Source: Pelobacter sp. UBA5610 (lineage in GTDB: Bacteria; Desulfobacterota; Desulfuromonadia; Desulfuromonadales; Syntrophotaleaceae). From it: a DNA stretch of 20,097 nt. Position 1 is the first letter of the stretch. Each line of letters begins with the position of its first letter. Shown in pieces: positions 12,864-20,097 of this stretch. The notes below the pieces were generated by a model, which was given only the letters and a program-made list of their open reading frames with translations, was not told where the DNA came from and did not search any database. The DNA is taken from NCBI GenBank assembly GCA_002424645.1, contig DIKU01000067.1, positions 12,138-32,234 on the forward strand, given 5' to 3'. A program made the translations under genes and the position numbers.

Positions 12864-14591
12864 ATGATGCCTACGCGATTTTTGTTTGGAATTTTCCTTA
12901 TCCTGATCCATGTCTTGCCGGTATCCGCTGCTGCAGACGCCGGCGAGCAAGCGTTTTCCAAAGCCAAATCGGCTTATCAGCAGTTGCAGAATTCATCAAA
13001 AAGCAAACTTTATCGCGAGAACTGGGTTCGGGTTATCGAAGGTTTCGAGGGCGTTGTCCATAAATATCCCGATACAGCCCACGCTGCCGACGGCATGTAC
13101 CTCGGAGGGAAAGCTGCCGAAGGATTATTTGCCATTTCCAAACGCAAGTCGGATGCGCAACAGGCCGTGGATTTTTACGATCGTTTGACCAGCCGTTATG
13201 CGGAAAGCAATTTGGCGGATGATGCGGGCTACCTGGCCGGACTGATACTCGAGCAAAGTCTCAATGACCGTCCCGGCGCATATGTTCGTTACAAAAAGGT
13301 TGTCGACAATCATCCAACGGGTGACATGGCGGCTCTATGCCGCGAAGGCGAAAAGCGCTTAAGGTCTTACGCTTCTGCGGATGTGGTTTTGCCCAATGCG
13401 GTGCCTGCGCCGGTTTCGAGATCGGTCTCCGGGACGGGAGAGGTGAGCCAGGTTCGCTCCTGGTCAAGCCCCGGATATACACGCGTGGTTGTCGAGTTAT
13501 CTCAACCCGCCAGTTATTCGGTGCATCTGCTTGGCGCCGAAAAAGGACAACAGCCTCGTCTTTACGTCGATATCAAGGCCGGATCGGTAGCAGACCAGGT
13601 ACCTGCTTCCACCAAAGTAGCCGACGGTTTGTTGCAAAACATAAGAGTGGGAACGCCCGGCAAAAATCAGGTTCGCGTCGTTCTTGATCTTGAAACCTTC
13701 AAGGATTACAAGGTTTTTTCTCTTGAAAATCCCCAACGGATTGTGATCGACGTGTCCGGAGAACAGACGACTACCCTGCAGGCTGCAAAACCTGAATTGC
13801 ATGCGCCGGTTGTCGGTTCTGGAGACGCCATCGCTAAAGTGCTGGAAAAAACACCGAAAGAGAAGCCTTTGAAGGTTGCCCTGCCGCCAATCACGCGCCC
13901 TGCAAACTTGCGGCGTATTGTTGTCGATGCGGGACATGGCGGCAAGGACCCGGGTGCCATTGGGCCCAGTGGCGTCATGGAAAAGGATGTCACCCTCGCC
14001 ATGGCAAAGCGGCTTGCGGTTCGTCTGGAAAATGAATTGGGTTGTCAGGTGGTTCTGACCCGCGATAAGGATATCTTTCTTCCGCTGGAAGAACGAACCG
14101 CCATCGCGAACAGGGTTGGTGCCGATTTGTTCATATCGCTGCATGCCAATGCCAGCAATAACAGCAATGCGCAGGGCATCGAAACCTATTACCTTAACTT
14201 TTCGAAAAACGACAAGGCTGCTGCTGTGGCGGCAAGGGAAAACGGCACCTCCCTCAAGCAGGTAGGTGATCTTGAACTTATCTTGTTTGATCTTATGGCC
14301 AATGCCAAAATTAACGAGTCAAGCCGGCTCGCCGCTGAAATACAAAAGTCCCTGGTGGGCCACCTCGGGCGACACTTTCCCAACGTCAAAAATCACGGTG
14401 TGCGCCAAGGACCGTTTTATGTTTTATTGGGAGCCAATATGCCCTCGGTCCTGGTTGAATCCGCATTTATCAGCAACAAAATGGAGGAAAGCCGACTGGG
14501 GGATTCAAAATACCAGGATCATGCCGCAACGGCCATTGCCCGCGCCGTACGTACTTTTAGCCAGGATTCCAAAACCATAGCAAATAAATGA
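12864..14591 (+). CDS. N-acetylmuramoyl-L-alanine amidase (TPR-like, AMIN, amidase_3)
   Basis: Exported cell-wall amidase of 575 aa that cleaves the MurNAc-L-Ala bond of peptidoglycan, probably at division sites. A signal peptide occupies about residues 1-23 (hydrophobic core, then VSA-AA). Residues 25-160 form TPR-like helical repeats with YPDT and YAES turns, like YbgF/BamD proteins. An AMIN domain at about 200-300 targets peptidoglycan or the septum. The amidase_3 domain from about 350 has all four zinc and catalytic residues: His358 (DAGHGG), Glu373 (MEKD), His427 (SLHAN) and Glu532 (LVESAF). The TPR-like front is an extra part that AmiA/B/C of E. coli lack. The stop overlaps the glnD start (ATGA), so the two are coupled. 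A protein partner such as EnvC/NlpD is not in the window. Confidence 0.93.
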   Translation: MMPTRFLFGIFLILIHVLPVSAAADAGEQAFSKAKSAYQQLQNSSKSKLYRENWVRVIEGFEGVVHKYPDTAHAADGMYLGGKAAEGLFAISKRKSDAQQAVDFYDRLTSRYAESNLADDAGYLAGLILEQSLNDRPGAYVRYKKVVDNHPTGDMAALCREGEKRLRSYASADVVLPNAVPAPVSRSVSGTGEVSQVRSWSSPGYTRVVVELSQPASYSVHLLGAEKGQQPRLYVDIKAGSVADQVPASTKVADGLLQNIRVGTPGKNQVRVVLDLETFKDYKVFSLENPQRIVIDVSGEQTTTLQAAKPELHAPVVGSGDAIAKVLEKTPKEKPLKVALPPITRPANLRRIVVDAGHGGKDPGAIGPSGVMEKDVTLAMAKRLAVRLENELGCQVVLTRDKDIFLPLEERTAIANRVGADLFISLHANASNNSNAQGIETYYLNFSKNDKAAAVAARENGTSLKQVGDLELILFDLMANAKINESSRLAAEIQKSLVGHLGRHFPNVKNHGVRQGPFYVLLGANMPSVLVESAFISNKMEESRLGDSKYQDHAATAIARAVRTFSQDSKTIANK

Positions 14592-17308
14592 ATTCATTAA
14601 CCGGTCTCTCCGAAAAACTCACCATTCCCGAAGCATTACGACACCTTTGTTGCGATGCCTCCCTCCCATATGCCGAACGGCGTCCGGAGTTGCTTTCAGC
14701 AGCCAGCAACTATTCCAATCGCTGCCGGGATGTCATCATGGCGTATCATCGCAGCGGGGCAAGCGGTCACGAAGTGGTTGAATTGCTGACCGGGGTGGCC
14801 GATGCGTTGATGGGTGTTCTGTATGAGGCTGCCTCATCCGATCTGCCTAAAAAGGGGCAGGCCGGATGCGCCGTGGTGGCACTCGGAGGATACGGTCGCC
14901 GTCAGCAAAATCCCCGTTCCGATATCGACATCATGTTTTTCCACAATGGCAAAGGCAAAAAATTTGCTGAACAGGTTTCCGAGCGCATGCTTTACCTGTT
15001 GTGGGATCTCGGTCTTGATGTCGGCTATAGCATCCGGACCGCACGGCATTGTCTCGAAATGGCGGAGAAGGATATTACGGCCAGAACCGCATTGCTCGAT
15101 TCGCGTTACCTGTGCGGCAATCGCGATTGCTTTGACGAGTACGAGCGGGCAGTTCTTGATAAGGTGTTCAATTGGAACAGCAAGGGCTACATCACCCAGA
15201 AAATCGAGGAAAGCAACCGGCGTCTCGGTAAATACGGTTCATCCGTTTATTTGCTGGAACCCAATATCAAGGAGGGTGAAGGGGGGCTTCGGGATCTTCA
15301 TACCGCTTTGTGGCTGGCCCAGGTAAAATTCAAGGCGCGCAACATGTCCGAACTGGTTCTTAAGGGGATCATGACGGAGAGGGAGTACGACGAACTCTAT
15401 CGCGCATTCGATTATCTTTGGCGGATTCGTAATGAACTGCATTTTTTGTCCACCGGTAAAAATGAGCAGATCCGTTTTGACCATCAGGAGAAGATCGCCC
15501 GTTTTTTAGGATACAAAGATGATAAACGTGCGTTGGCGGTCGAACAATTCATGCAGGATTATTATGCGCATGCCGTGCATGTCGAGGAAATTTCCACACG
15601 TTTGATTGATAAAGTGCGCATGCACGATCAATCCTCACCGACACCTAGCAACACTACGATTCTGAAGCGTTCGGTCGCGGATGGGTTCTATACCCTGCAT
15701 GGTGAATTGCGCATGGTTCAGGGTAATCTTTTTGAAGAATATCCCGAGCGAATGATGCTTGCCTTTCGCCTGGCTCAGTTGCATGAAGTGGCTTTGAGTC
15801 CGCAAGTTAAAAATCACATTCGGGAAAACCTGCATCGCATAAACAATGGGGTACGGCGCTCGAAGGCCATGATCGATACTTTCATGGATATCCTGCGTTA
15901 CCACCGTGGTGTTCTTCAGGCTTTGCAGGACATGCATTACCTGAGGTTTCTAAACCATTTCATTCCCGAGTTCGGTCGCATCTATTGCAAGGTGCAGCAT
16001 GATGCGTATCACGTGTTCACCGTGGATACCCATTCATTGGTTGCCGTCGGCGAGCTGCTGAAGGTCTGGCATGGGGATTATGCCGAGGAGTTGCCGCGCA
16101 TCACAGGTGTGGCCAACGATATCGAAAAACGCGAGCTCTTGTTACTCGCCATGCTGCTTCACGATGTGGGCAAAGGGGAGGGTCGCGATCATTGCAACAA
16201 GGGCGCGGACATGATGCCGACCGTGGCCCGTCGTCTTGGTCTCAATAAGGAAGATAGTCAGCGGCTTGAATTTCTGGTGCGTAATCACTTGCTGATGGCA
16301 CATATTTCCCAGCGACGGGATATGCATGATGATCGCCTTATCGTCGACTTTGCCCGCACCATGGGGATGAGTGAAAACCTCAAGATGCTTTATCTTTTGA
16401 CCTTTGCGGACCTGCGGGCGGTAGGGCCGGATGTCTGGACCGGTTGGAAATCGGTGCTGCTGCAGGAACTGTTTGACAAGGCCCATGGGGTTCTGGAGCG
16501 TGGGAACTTCCTGTTGGATACCCGTTCCGAAAAACTGCGCAATCGCAGACGCAAAGTGCAGACCCTGCTCGAGGATGAATTCGATTCCAAGGTCGTGGCG
16601 GAACGGCTTCGCAAGGCCAGCACCCGCTATCTGTTGTCTTTTCGCAGTCAGGCTATTGCCGACCATATCCGCTTGATTCTTGGTAGTCGCGACAAGCGTC
16701 TTGGTTTTTTCGTGGCCAACGGGGCGGATGGTTCCTACACTCAGTTAACCATTGTTACCCACGATATGCCCGGATTGTTCACCATGATTACCGGGGTCAT
16801 GGCCGCTTACGGAATCAACATTTTAGGGGCGCAGATCTTCACCCAGCGGGATGGAACAGCCTTTGATATGCTTCAGGTCAAGGGGCCTTCCGGTTTCAGC
16901 GATGCGGGCAGCGAAAAGTGGCATGCTGTTGAAGAATCGCTGCTGGCTGTTATCGAAGGGCGGCTCAAGGTTGAAGAATTGATCCGTAAACGTCATCGGC
17001 CGGTATCGTGGGGGGATCCCGGGCATCCCAAAGTTCCCAGTCGCGTGGATGTCGACAATGAAGTCTCCCGGGAGTATACGGTCCTTGACATCTATACCCA
17101 CGACGAAATCGGGGTGTTGTATCGCATTTGCAGAACCTTGCGCGATCTTGGTCTGTATCTGGGCGTGGCCAAGATATCGACCAAGGTTGATCAGGTAGCG
17201 GACACCTTTTACGTCAAGGATATTTTCAGCCAGAAAATTCGTGATCCTGAGCGCCTTGAGGAAATGCGGTTAAAGTTGTTGTCCTGTCTGGATGATGAGA
17301 AAATCTGA
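14588..17308 (+). CDS. glnD: [Protein-PII] uridylyltransferase / uridylyl-removing enzyme
   Basis: Bifunctional nitrogen sensor of 906 aa that adds UMP to PII (GlnB/GlnK) when glutamine is low and removes it when glutamine is high. The nucleotidyltransferase core shows GGYGRR (100-105) and SDIDIM (111-116) with the metal-binding Asp pair. A PII-uridylyltransferase helical domain follows (about 180-450). The HD hydrolase domain has LLLAMLLHDVGKGEG with the His-Asp pair near 525. Two C-terminal ACT domains sense glutamine: the first begins about 716 (TIVTHDMPGLF), the second about 829 (YTVLDIYTHDEIGVLYRI). The length is normal for GlnD. ATG overlaps the amidase stop by 4 nt, so translation is coupled. 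Neither PII nor glutamine synthetase is nearby. Confidence 0.97.
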   Translation: MNSLTGLSEKLTIPEALRHLCCDASLPYAERRPELLSAASNYSNRCRDVIMAYHRSGASGHEVVELLTGVADALMGVLYEAASSDLPKKGQAGCAVVALGGYGRRQQNPRSDIDIMFFHNGKGKKFAEQVSERMLYLLWDLGLDVGYSIRTARHCLEMAEKDITARTALLDSRYLCGNRDCFDEYERAVLDKVFNWNSKGYITQKIEESNRRLGKYGSSVYLLEPNIKEGEGGLRDLHTALWLAQVKFKARNMSELVLKGIMTEREYDELYRAFDYLWRIRNELHFLSTGKNEQIRFDHQEKIARFLGYKDDKRALAVEQFMQDYYAHAVHVEEISTRLIDKVRMHDQSSPTPSNTTILKRSVADGFYTLHGELRMVQGNLFEEYPERMMLAFRLAQLHEVALSPQVKNHIRENLHRINNGVRRSKAMIDTFMDILRYHRGVLQALQDMHYLRFLNHFIPEFGRIYCKVQHDAYHVFTVDTHSLVAVGELLKVWHGDYAEELPRITGVANDIEKRELLLLAMLLHDVGKGEGRDHCNKGADMMPTVARRLGLNKEDSQRLEFLVRNHLLMAHISQRRDMHDDRLIVDFARTMGMSENLKMLYLLTFADLRAVGPDVWTGWKSVLLQELFDKAHGVLERGNFLLDTRSEKLRNRRRKVQTLLEDEFDSKVVAERLRKASTRYLLSFRSQAIADHIRLILGSRDKRLGFFVANGADGSYTQLTIVTHDMPGLFTMITGVMAAYGINILGAQIFTQRDGTAFDMLQVKGPSGFSDAGSEKWHAVEESLLAVIEGRLKVEELIRKRHRPVSWGDPGHPKVPSRVDVDNEVSREYTVLDIYTHDEIGVLYRICRTLRDLGLYLGVAKISTKVDQVADTFYVKDIFSQKIRDPERLEEMRLKLLSCLDDEKI

Positions 17309-17375
17309 ACGCGGATGGCGTGCCGTGGCGTTGCACAAGCCCGATTTTTGAAAATATATTAAATTATAGAGGTTT

Positions 17376-18263
17376 ATGGATCAATATCTCGATCTGTTTC
17401 TTAATTATCTCGTGGTGGAAAAAGGGTTGTCAAAAAATACCCTGGACGCCTATGGTCGAGACCTCGCGCATTATCTTGAGTTTCTTGGCGACCGGAACAT
17501 AGCCTCTCCCGCACAGATAGCTCCACCCGTCGTAGTTGCTTTTCTTTCTGTTTTGAAGGACCGCGGTCTGTCACCGCGCAGTCGCGCGCGCAAACTTGTG
17601 TCCCTCAGGATGTTCCATCGTTTTCTGCTTGCTGAAGGTCTGGCCGAAAACAATCCCGCGGCGCAGGTGTCGGCCCCTAAAAGCCTTGCATCGTTGCCGC
17701 ATACACTGTCCCCTGACGAAGTTGAGCTTTTGCTCGGCGTTCCTCTATCAAACAGTTGCTACGATCTGCGGGACAGGGCCATGCTTGAGCTGCTTTACGC
17801 GACGGGGCTTCGTGTGTCGGAGCTGGTCGGCCTGACTTTGCAGGATCTTCAGCTGGATGTCGGCTATGTTACCGCATTCGGTAAACGCCGCAAGCAGCGC
17901 ATCGTGCCGCTGGGTGATTCCGCGCGTGATGCGGTGCTTGACTACCTGGCCTGTGGTCGTGGTGAATTGGCAGGAGACGGTTGTCCCGTTTTCCTGTTTT
18001 TAAACAGGTCCGGTAACGGGTTGACACGACAGGGTTTCTGGAAGATGATTAAGCGTCGGGCATTGCAGGCAGGGATTTCTAAAAATATCACGCCGCATTC
18101 TTTGCGCCATTCCTTCGCGACGCACCTGCTTGACAACGGAGCCGATCTCAGGGCCGTGCAGGCGATGCTCGGGCATGCCGATATTTCCACAACGCAGATT
18201 TATACCCATGTAACAAGGGAACGACTAAAAAATATTCATCAACAGCACCATCCTCGAGGGTGA
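17376..18263 (+). CDS. xerD: Tyrosine recombinase XerD
   Basis: Site-specific tyrosine recombinase of 295 aa that resolves chromosome dimers at dif together with XerC and FtsK. The N-terminal SAM-like DNA-binding domain has the typical LDLFLNYLVVEKGLSKNT opening. The catalytic residues are complete: Arg146 (ATGLRVSEL), Lys170, His241 and Arg244 (HSLRHSFATH), His267 (GHADISTTQ) and the nucleophile Tyr276 (IYTHV). The length and VEKGLSKNTL opening favour XerD over XerC, but this is a judgement. GAGG lies three bases before ATG. The 67-nt gap from glnD is AT-rich near its end (TATATT) and may hold a weak promoter. There is no integrase-style neighbour or attachment site, so it is the housekeeping enzyme rather than a phage integrase. 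Confidence 0.93.
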   Translation: MDQYLDLFLNYLVVEKGLSKNTLDAYGRDLAHYLEFLGDRNIASPAQIAPPVVVAFLSVLKDRGLSPRSRARKLVSLRMFHRFLLAEGLAENNPAAQVSAPKSLASLPHTLSPDEVELLLGVPLSNSCYDLRDRAMLELLYATGLRVSELVGLTLQDLQLDVGYVTAFGKRRKQRIVPLGDSARDAVLDYLACGRGELAGDGCPVFLFLNRSGNGLTRQGFWKMIKRRALQAGISKNITPHSLRHSFATHLLDNGADLRAVQAMLGHADISTTQIYTHVTRERLKNIHQQHHPRG

Positions 18264-18273
18264 TGTGCAGGCC

Positions 18274-18290
18274 TGTCGCCAATGGGGCGA
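18274..18290 (+). other. Short hairpin between xerD and apgM
   Basis: GTCGCC and GGCGAC form a 6-bp stem around a short loop (about 18274-18290), 30 nt before the apgM start. It has no T-run, so it is more likely an mRNA processing or stability element than a terminator, if it matters at all. Confidence 0.3.
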
Positions 18291-18320
18291 CGATTACCGG
18301 ATAGCGATGCAGAGGATACG

Positions 18321-19532
18321 ATGAAGTATGTAGTTTTGTTAGGAGACGGCATGGCTGATGAGCCTATGGCCGAACTCGAGGGGAAGACCCCATTGCAATG
18401 TGCTCACACCCCTTATATGGATCGTCTCGCTCGTGAAGGGCAGGTCGGTCTTGCCCAGACTATCCCCGAGGGGTTTCCTCCCGGCAGTGATGTCGCCAAT
18501 CTTTCCGTATTCGGATACGATCCCGCCAGCTGCTATAGCGGCCGGTCACCCCTTGAGGCTGCCAGCATGGGGGTTTCGCTGAATCCCGAGGATGTTTCCT
18601 TTCGGCTCAACCTGGTGACCCTCGGACACAAAGATGGCCAGGAAATCATGGAAGACTTTTCGGCCGGGCATATCTCGACCGAGGAGGCGCGTGCCATTGT
18701 TTTGACTTTGCAGGAGGAGCTTGGCACGGATCGGTTTCAGTTCTATCCCGGCGTATCCTATCGGCATCTTCTGGTTTGGCGTGGCGGTGTCGATACCATG
18801 ATCTTTACGCCCCCGCACGATATTACCGGCCAGCCTACCCAGGGGCAACTGCCCCGCGGTGAAGGGGCCGACTGTTTACTGGATCTCATGCAGCGGGCGC
18901 GTACGATACTGGCGACGCATCCCGTCAACCGGCAGCGGCAGGCTGATGGCAAACGTCCCGCCAATGCCGCATGGCTGTGGGGGCAGGGGCGCGCGCCGCA
19001 CATGCCGACCATGCAGGAACGTTTCGGGGTGAGCGGCGCGGTCATTTCGGCCGTTGATCTGATCAAGGGAATAGGAATCTATGCCGGTCTTGATGTTATC
19101 GAGGTTCCCGGTGCTACCGGCTTCATCGATACCAATTATCGGGGCAAAGCGGAATACGCTCTGGAAGCTCTGAAAACCCGCGACTATGTTTATATCCATG
19201 TTGAAGCCCCCGACGAAGCTTCACACGCCGGTTTGCTGCAGGAAAAAATCCGCGCCATTGAAGCCTTTGACGAGCTGGTGGTGGGCACGGTTTTCAATGG
19301 ATTGCAATCCATGGGGGCGTTCCGACTGCTGGTTGCTCCCGACCATCCCACGCCTGTGAGGCTCATGACGCATACATCCAACCCGGTTCCTTTTATCCTG
19401 TACGGATCTCAAGGAGAGTTCCTTTCGGAACGGCCTGCTTCCGGATACGATGAGGCGGCTGCAGAATCGAGCGGTGTTTTTCTGGCGCATGGCCACGAGC
19501 TCATGGATAGGCTGTTGGTTTCTTCAACCTGA
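18321..19532 (+). CDS. apgM: Cofactor-independent phosphoglycerate mutase, archaeal type
   Basis: Cytoplasmic 2,3-bisphosphoglycerate-independent phosphoglycerate mutase of the ApgM branch of the alkaline phosphatase superfamily, 403 aa (3-phosphoglycerate to 2-phosphoglycerate). The N-terminal metal motif VVLLGDGMADEP has Asp9. The PPGSDVANLSVFGYDP segment (53-68) holds the Ser of the phosphoenzyme, and the SGRSPLEAASMGV segment follows. Late metal-binding motifs include HVEAPDEASHAG and APDHPTPV. ATG at 18321 starts MKYVVLLGDGM, the normal start of the family, with AGAGGA four to five bases upstream. The frame open from 18282 adds 13 residues without a ribosome site. It ends the mutS-to-apgM run, with a strong terminator about 140 nt later. 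Confidence 0.93.
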   Translation: MKYVVLLGDGMADEPMAELEGKTPLQCAHTPYMDRLAREGQVGLAQTIPEGFPPGSDVANLSVFGYDPASCYSGRSPLEAASMGVSLNPEDVSFRLNLVTLGHKDGQEIMEDFSAGHISTEEARAIVLTLQEELGTDRFQFYPGVSYRHLLVWRGGVDTMIFTPPHDITGQPTQGQLPRGEGADCLLDLMQRARTILATHPVNRQRQADGKRPANAAWLWGQGRAPHMPTMQERFGVSGAVISAVDLIKGIGIYAGLDVIEVPGATGFIDTNYRGKAEYALEALKTRDYVYIHVEAPDEASHAGLLQEKIRAIEAFDELVVGTVFNGLQSMGAFRLLVAPDHPTPVRLMTHTSNPVPFILYGSQGEFLSERPASGYDEAAAESSGVFLAHGHELMDRLLVSST

Positions 19533-19668
19533 TGCAGAGCCTTGCCCGTGCAGAGTCGATGAGGTTATGGCAACGAAAAATGATTTCTGATTTTTTGCAT
19601 TACTCTATGTAAGGAACACCGTCTCTTCATACAGACATAGAAGGTTTTTTGTCCAGAAATATGACGTC

Positions 19669-19704
19669 AAATGGCTGACCGGTTTATCCGGTCAGCCATT
19701 TTTT
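19669..19704 (+). terminator. apgM: Rho-independent terminator after apgM
   Basis: A 14-bp perfect stem (AAATGGCTGACCGG with CCGGTCAGCCATTT) around a 5-nt loop TTTAT, with six T at its 3' side. It ends the mutS-amidase-glnD-xerD-apgM run, about 137 nt after the apgM stop. Confidence 0.92.
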
Positions 19705-19934
19705 GTTGATGCATAGGCCCTGAGGCGAGAAAACGAAGGTTTTATATTTTGTCCATATTTACCGAAACCGAATCTCAAGTACCTGAAATTACGTTTTTTG
19801 TACGCTTGAACATTGGAAAACAGAAATTCTGTTGACATTTTTTTTTATGTTTTCGGGTCATAAACCGATCCAGCCAGATGGGTATGAAGGGTGCGTCATG
19901 ATATGGCGACAAATGCTGTATCGTGGATTCGTTT

Positions 19935-19948
19935 GTCACCGAGGTGAC
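19935..19948 (+). other. Small hairpin with T-rich tail
   Basis: GTCAC CGAG GTGAC forms a 5-bp stem with a tetraloop, and TTTGCTATTTTTT follows. This may be a weak terminator of an unrecognised short transcript, or part of a leader. The stem is short, so confidence is low. Confidence 0.3.
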
Positions 19949-20097
19949 TTTGCTATTTTTTATCAGCAATGTAAGTATACGAAATTACATAGATATAAGA
20001 TGAGTAGTGAGCGATCTGCTGATGCGATAGGTGTCGCTGTAAAGTGACAGGGGGATTGCATGGTGGCTAAAGGCTAAATAGATCGACTAAGTCACTT

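Larger units (their letters stand above)
19533..20097. other. Gene-free right end of the window
   Basis: 565 nt with no convincing gene. It contains the apgM terminator (19669-19704), a 6-bp inverted repeat TTTATG/CATAAA (19844-19864), a 14-nt hairpin GTCACCGAGGTGAC (19935-19948) followed by a T-rich stretch, and a 7-bp inverted repeat enclosing the last 56 nt (20042-20097). A TTGACA box at 19832 lacks a -10 at normal distance. A 71-codon TTG frame at 19832-20047 has no ribosome site and no recognisable protein. Confidence 0.6.

Noticed and set aside
13497..14144. 215-codon minus-strand frame
   Set aside because: Antisense to the AMIN/amidase gene, with no recognisable protein features.
17327..17345. 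Sigma-54 promoter upstream of xerD
   Set aside because: GG and GC are ten bases apart, but the bases between do not match TGGCAC-N5-TTGC.
17376..18263. xerD as a phage or island integrase
   Set aside because: It lies in a housekeeping run with no attachment-site repeat, tRNA gene or mobile-element neighbour, and has normal XerD length.
19832..20047. 71-codon plus-strand frame starting with TTG
   Set aside because: No ribosome site, AT-rich start inside a T-run, and no recognisable protein sequence.
1..20097. tRNA, rRNA, CRISPR arrays and insertion sequences
   Set aside because: Read by eye on both strands, I saw no T-loop/acceptor pairs, spaced direct repeats, or terminal repeats with a transposase. 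A tool search could still find weak cases.

Overview
The window reads as chromosomal DNA of an anaerobic deltaproteobacterium, most likely a Desulfuromonadales (Pelobacter/Syntrophotalea-like) fermenter. This is an inference from gene content: a GlpC-like CCG iron-sulfur protein beside ArsP/ArsF/ArsG-type genes, a mutS-amidase-glnD-xerD-apgM run, and glycolytic kinases with an archaeal-type phosphoglycerate mutase. No rRNA, tRNA, insertion sequence, prophage or CRISPR array was found.

Layout. (1) 45-3274, plus strand: an ExbB/ExbD proton-channel pair is coupled by an ATGA overlap to a ROK sugar kinase. A 6-phosphofructokinase follows and ends at a strong terminator (3401-3438). (2) 3636-3878, plus: a small multi-zinc-ribbon protein, convergent with the next block. 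(3) 8767 down to 3962, minus: a seven-gene block of ArsR-type regulator, AhpD-like CxxC protein, GlpC-like CCG iron-sulfur protein, ArsP-type permease, thioredoxin-fold protein, exported CxxC protein (ArsF-like) and CcdA/ArsG-like membrane protein. (4) 8813-8966, plus: a possible short transcript with a perfect -10 box, a 29-codon ORF and a terminator, divergent from arsR. (5) 9909 down to 8977, minus: a cation diffusion facilitator. (6) 10248-19532, plus: mutS, an AMIN/amidase_3 cell-wall amidase, glnD, xerD and apgM, closed by a strong terminator (19669-19704). (7) 19705-20097: no convincing gene, only several small inverted repeats.

Functional reading. The sugar kinase, phosphofructokinase and phosphoglycerate mutase are three glycolytic steps. 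The mutS-to-apgM run is housekeeping: mismatch repair, cell-wall hydrolysis, nitrogen signalling, chromosome dimer resolution and glycolysis. The least ordinary part is block 3. Nearly every member carries a cysteine pair, and together they could move electrons from cytoplasmic iron-sulfur and thioredoxin-like proteins through a CcdA-like membrane protein to an exported CxxC protein, next to a permease of the organoarsenical exporter family and under an ArsR-type repressor. Relatives of ArsF and ArsG are linked to aromatic nitro-arsenical reduction and efflux. The real substrate here cannot be read from sequence.
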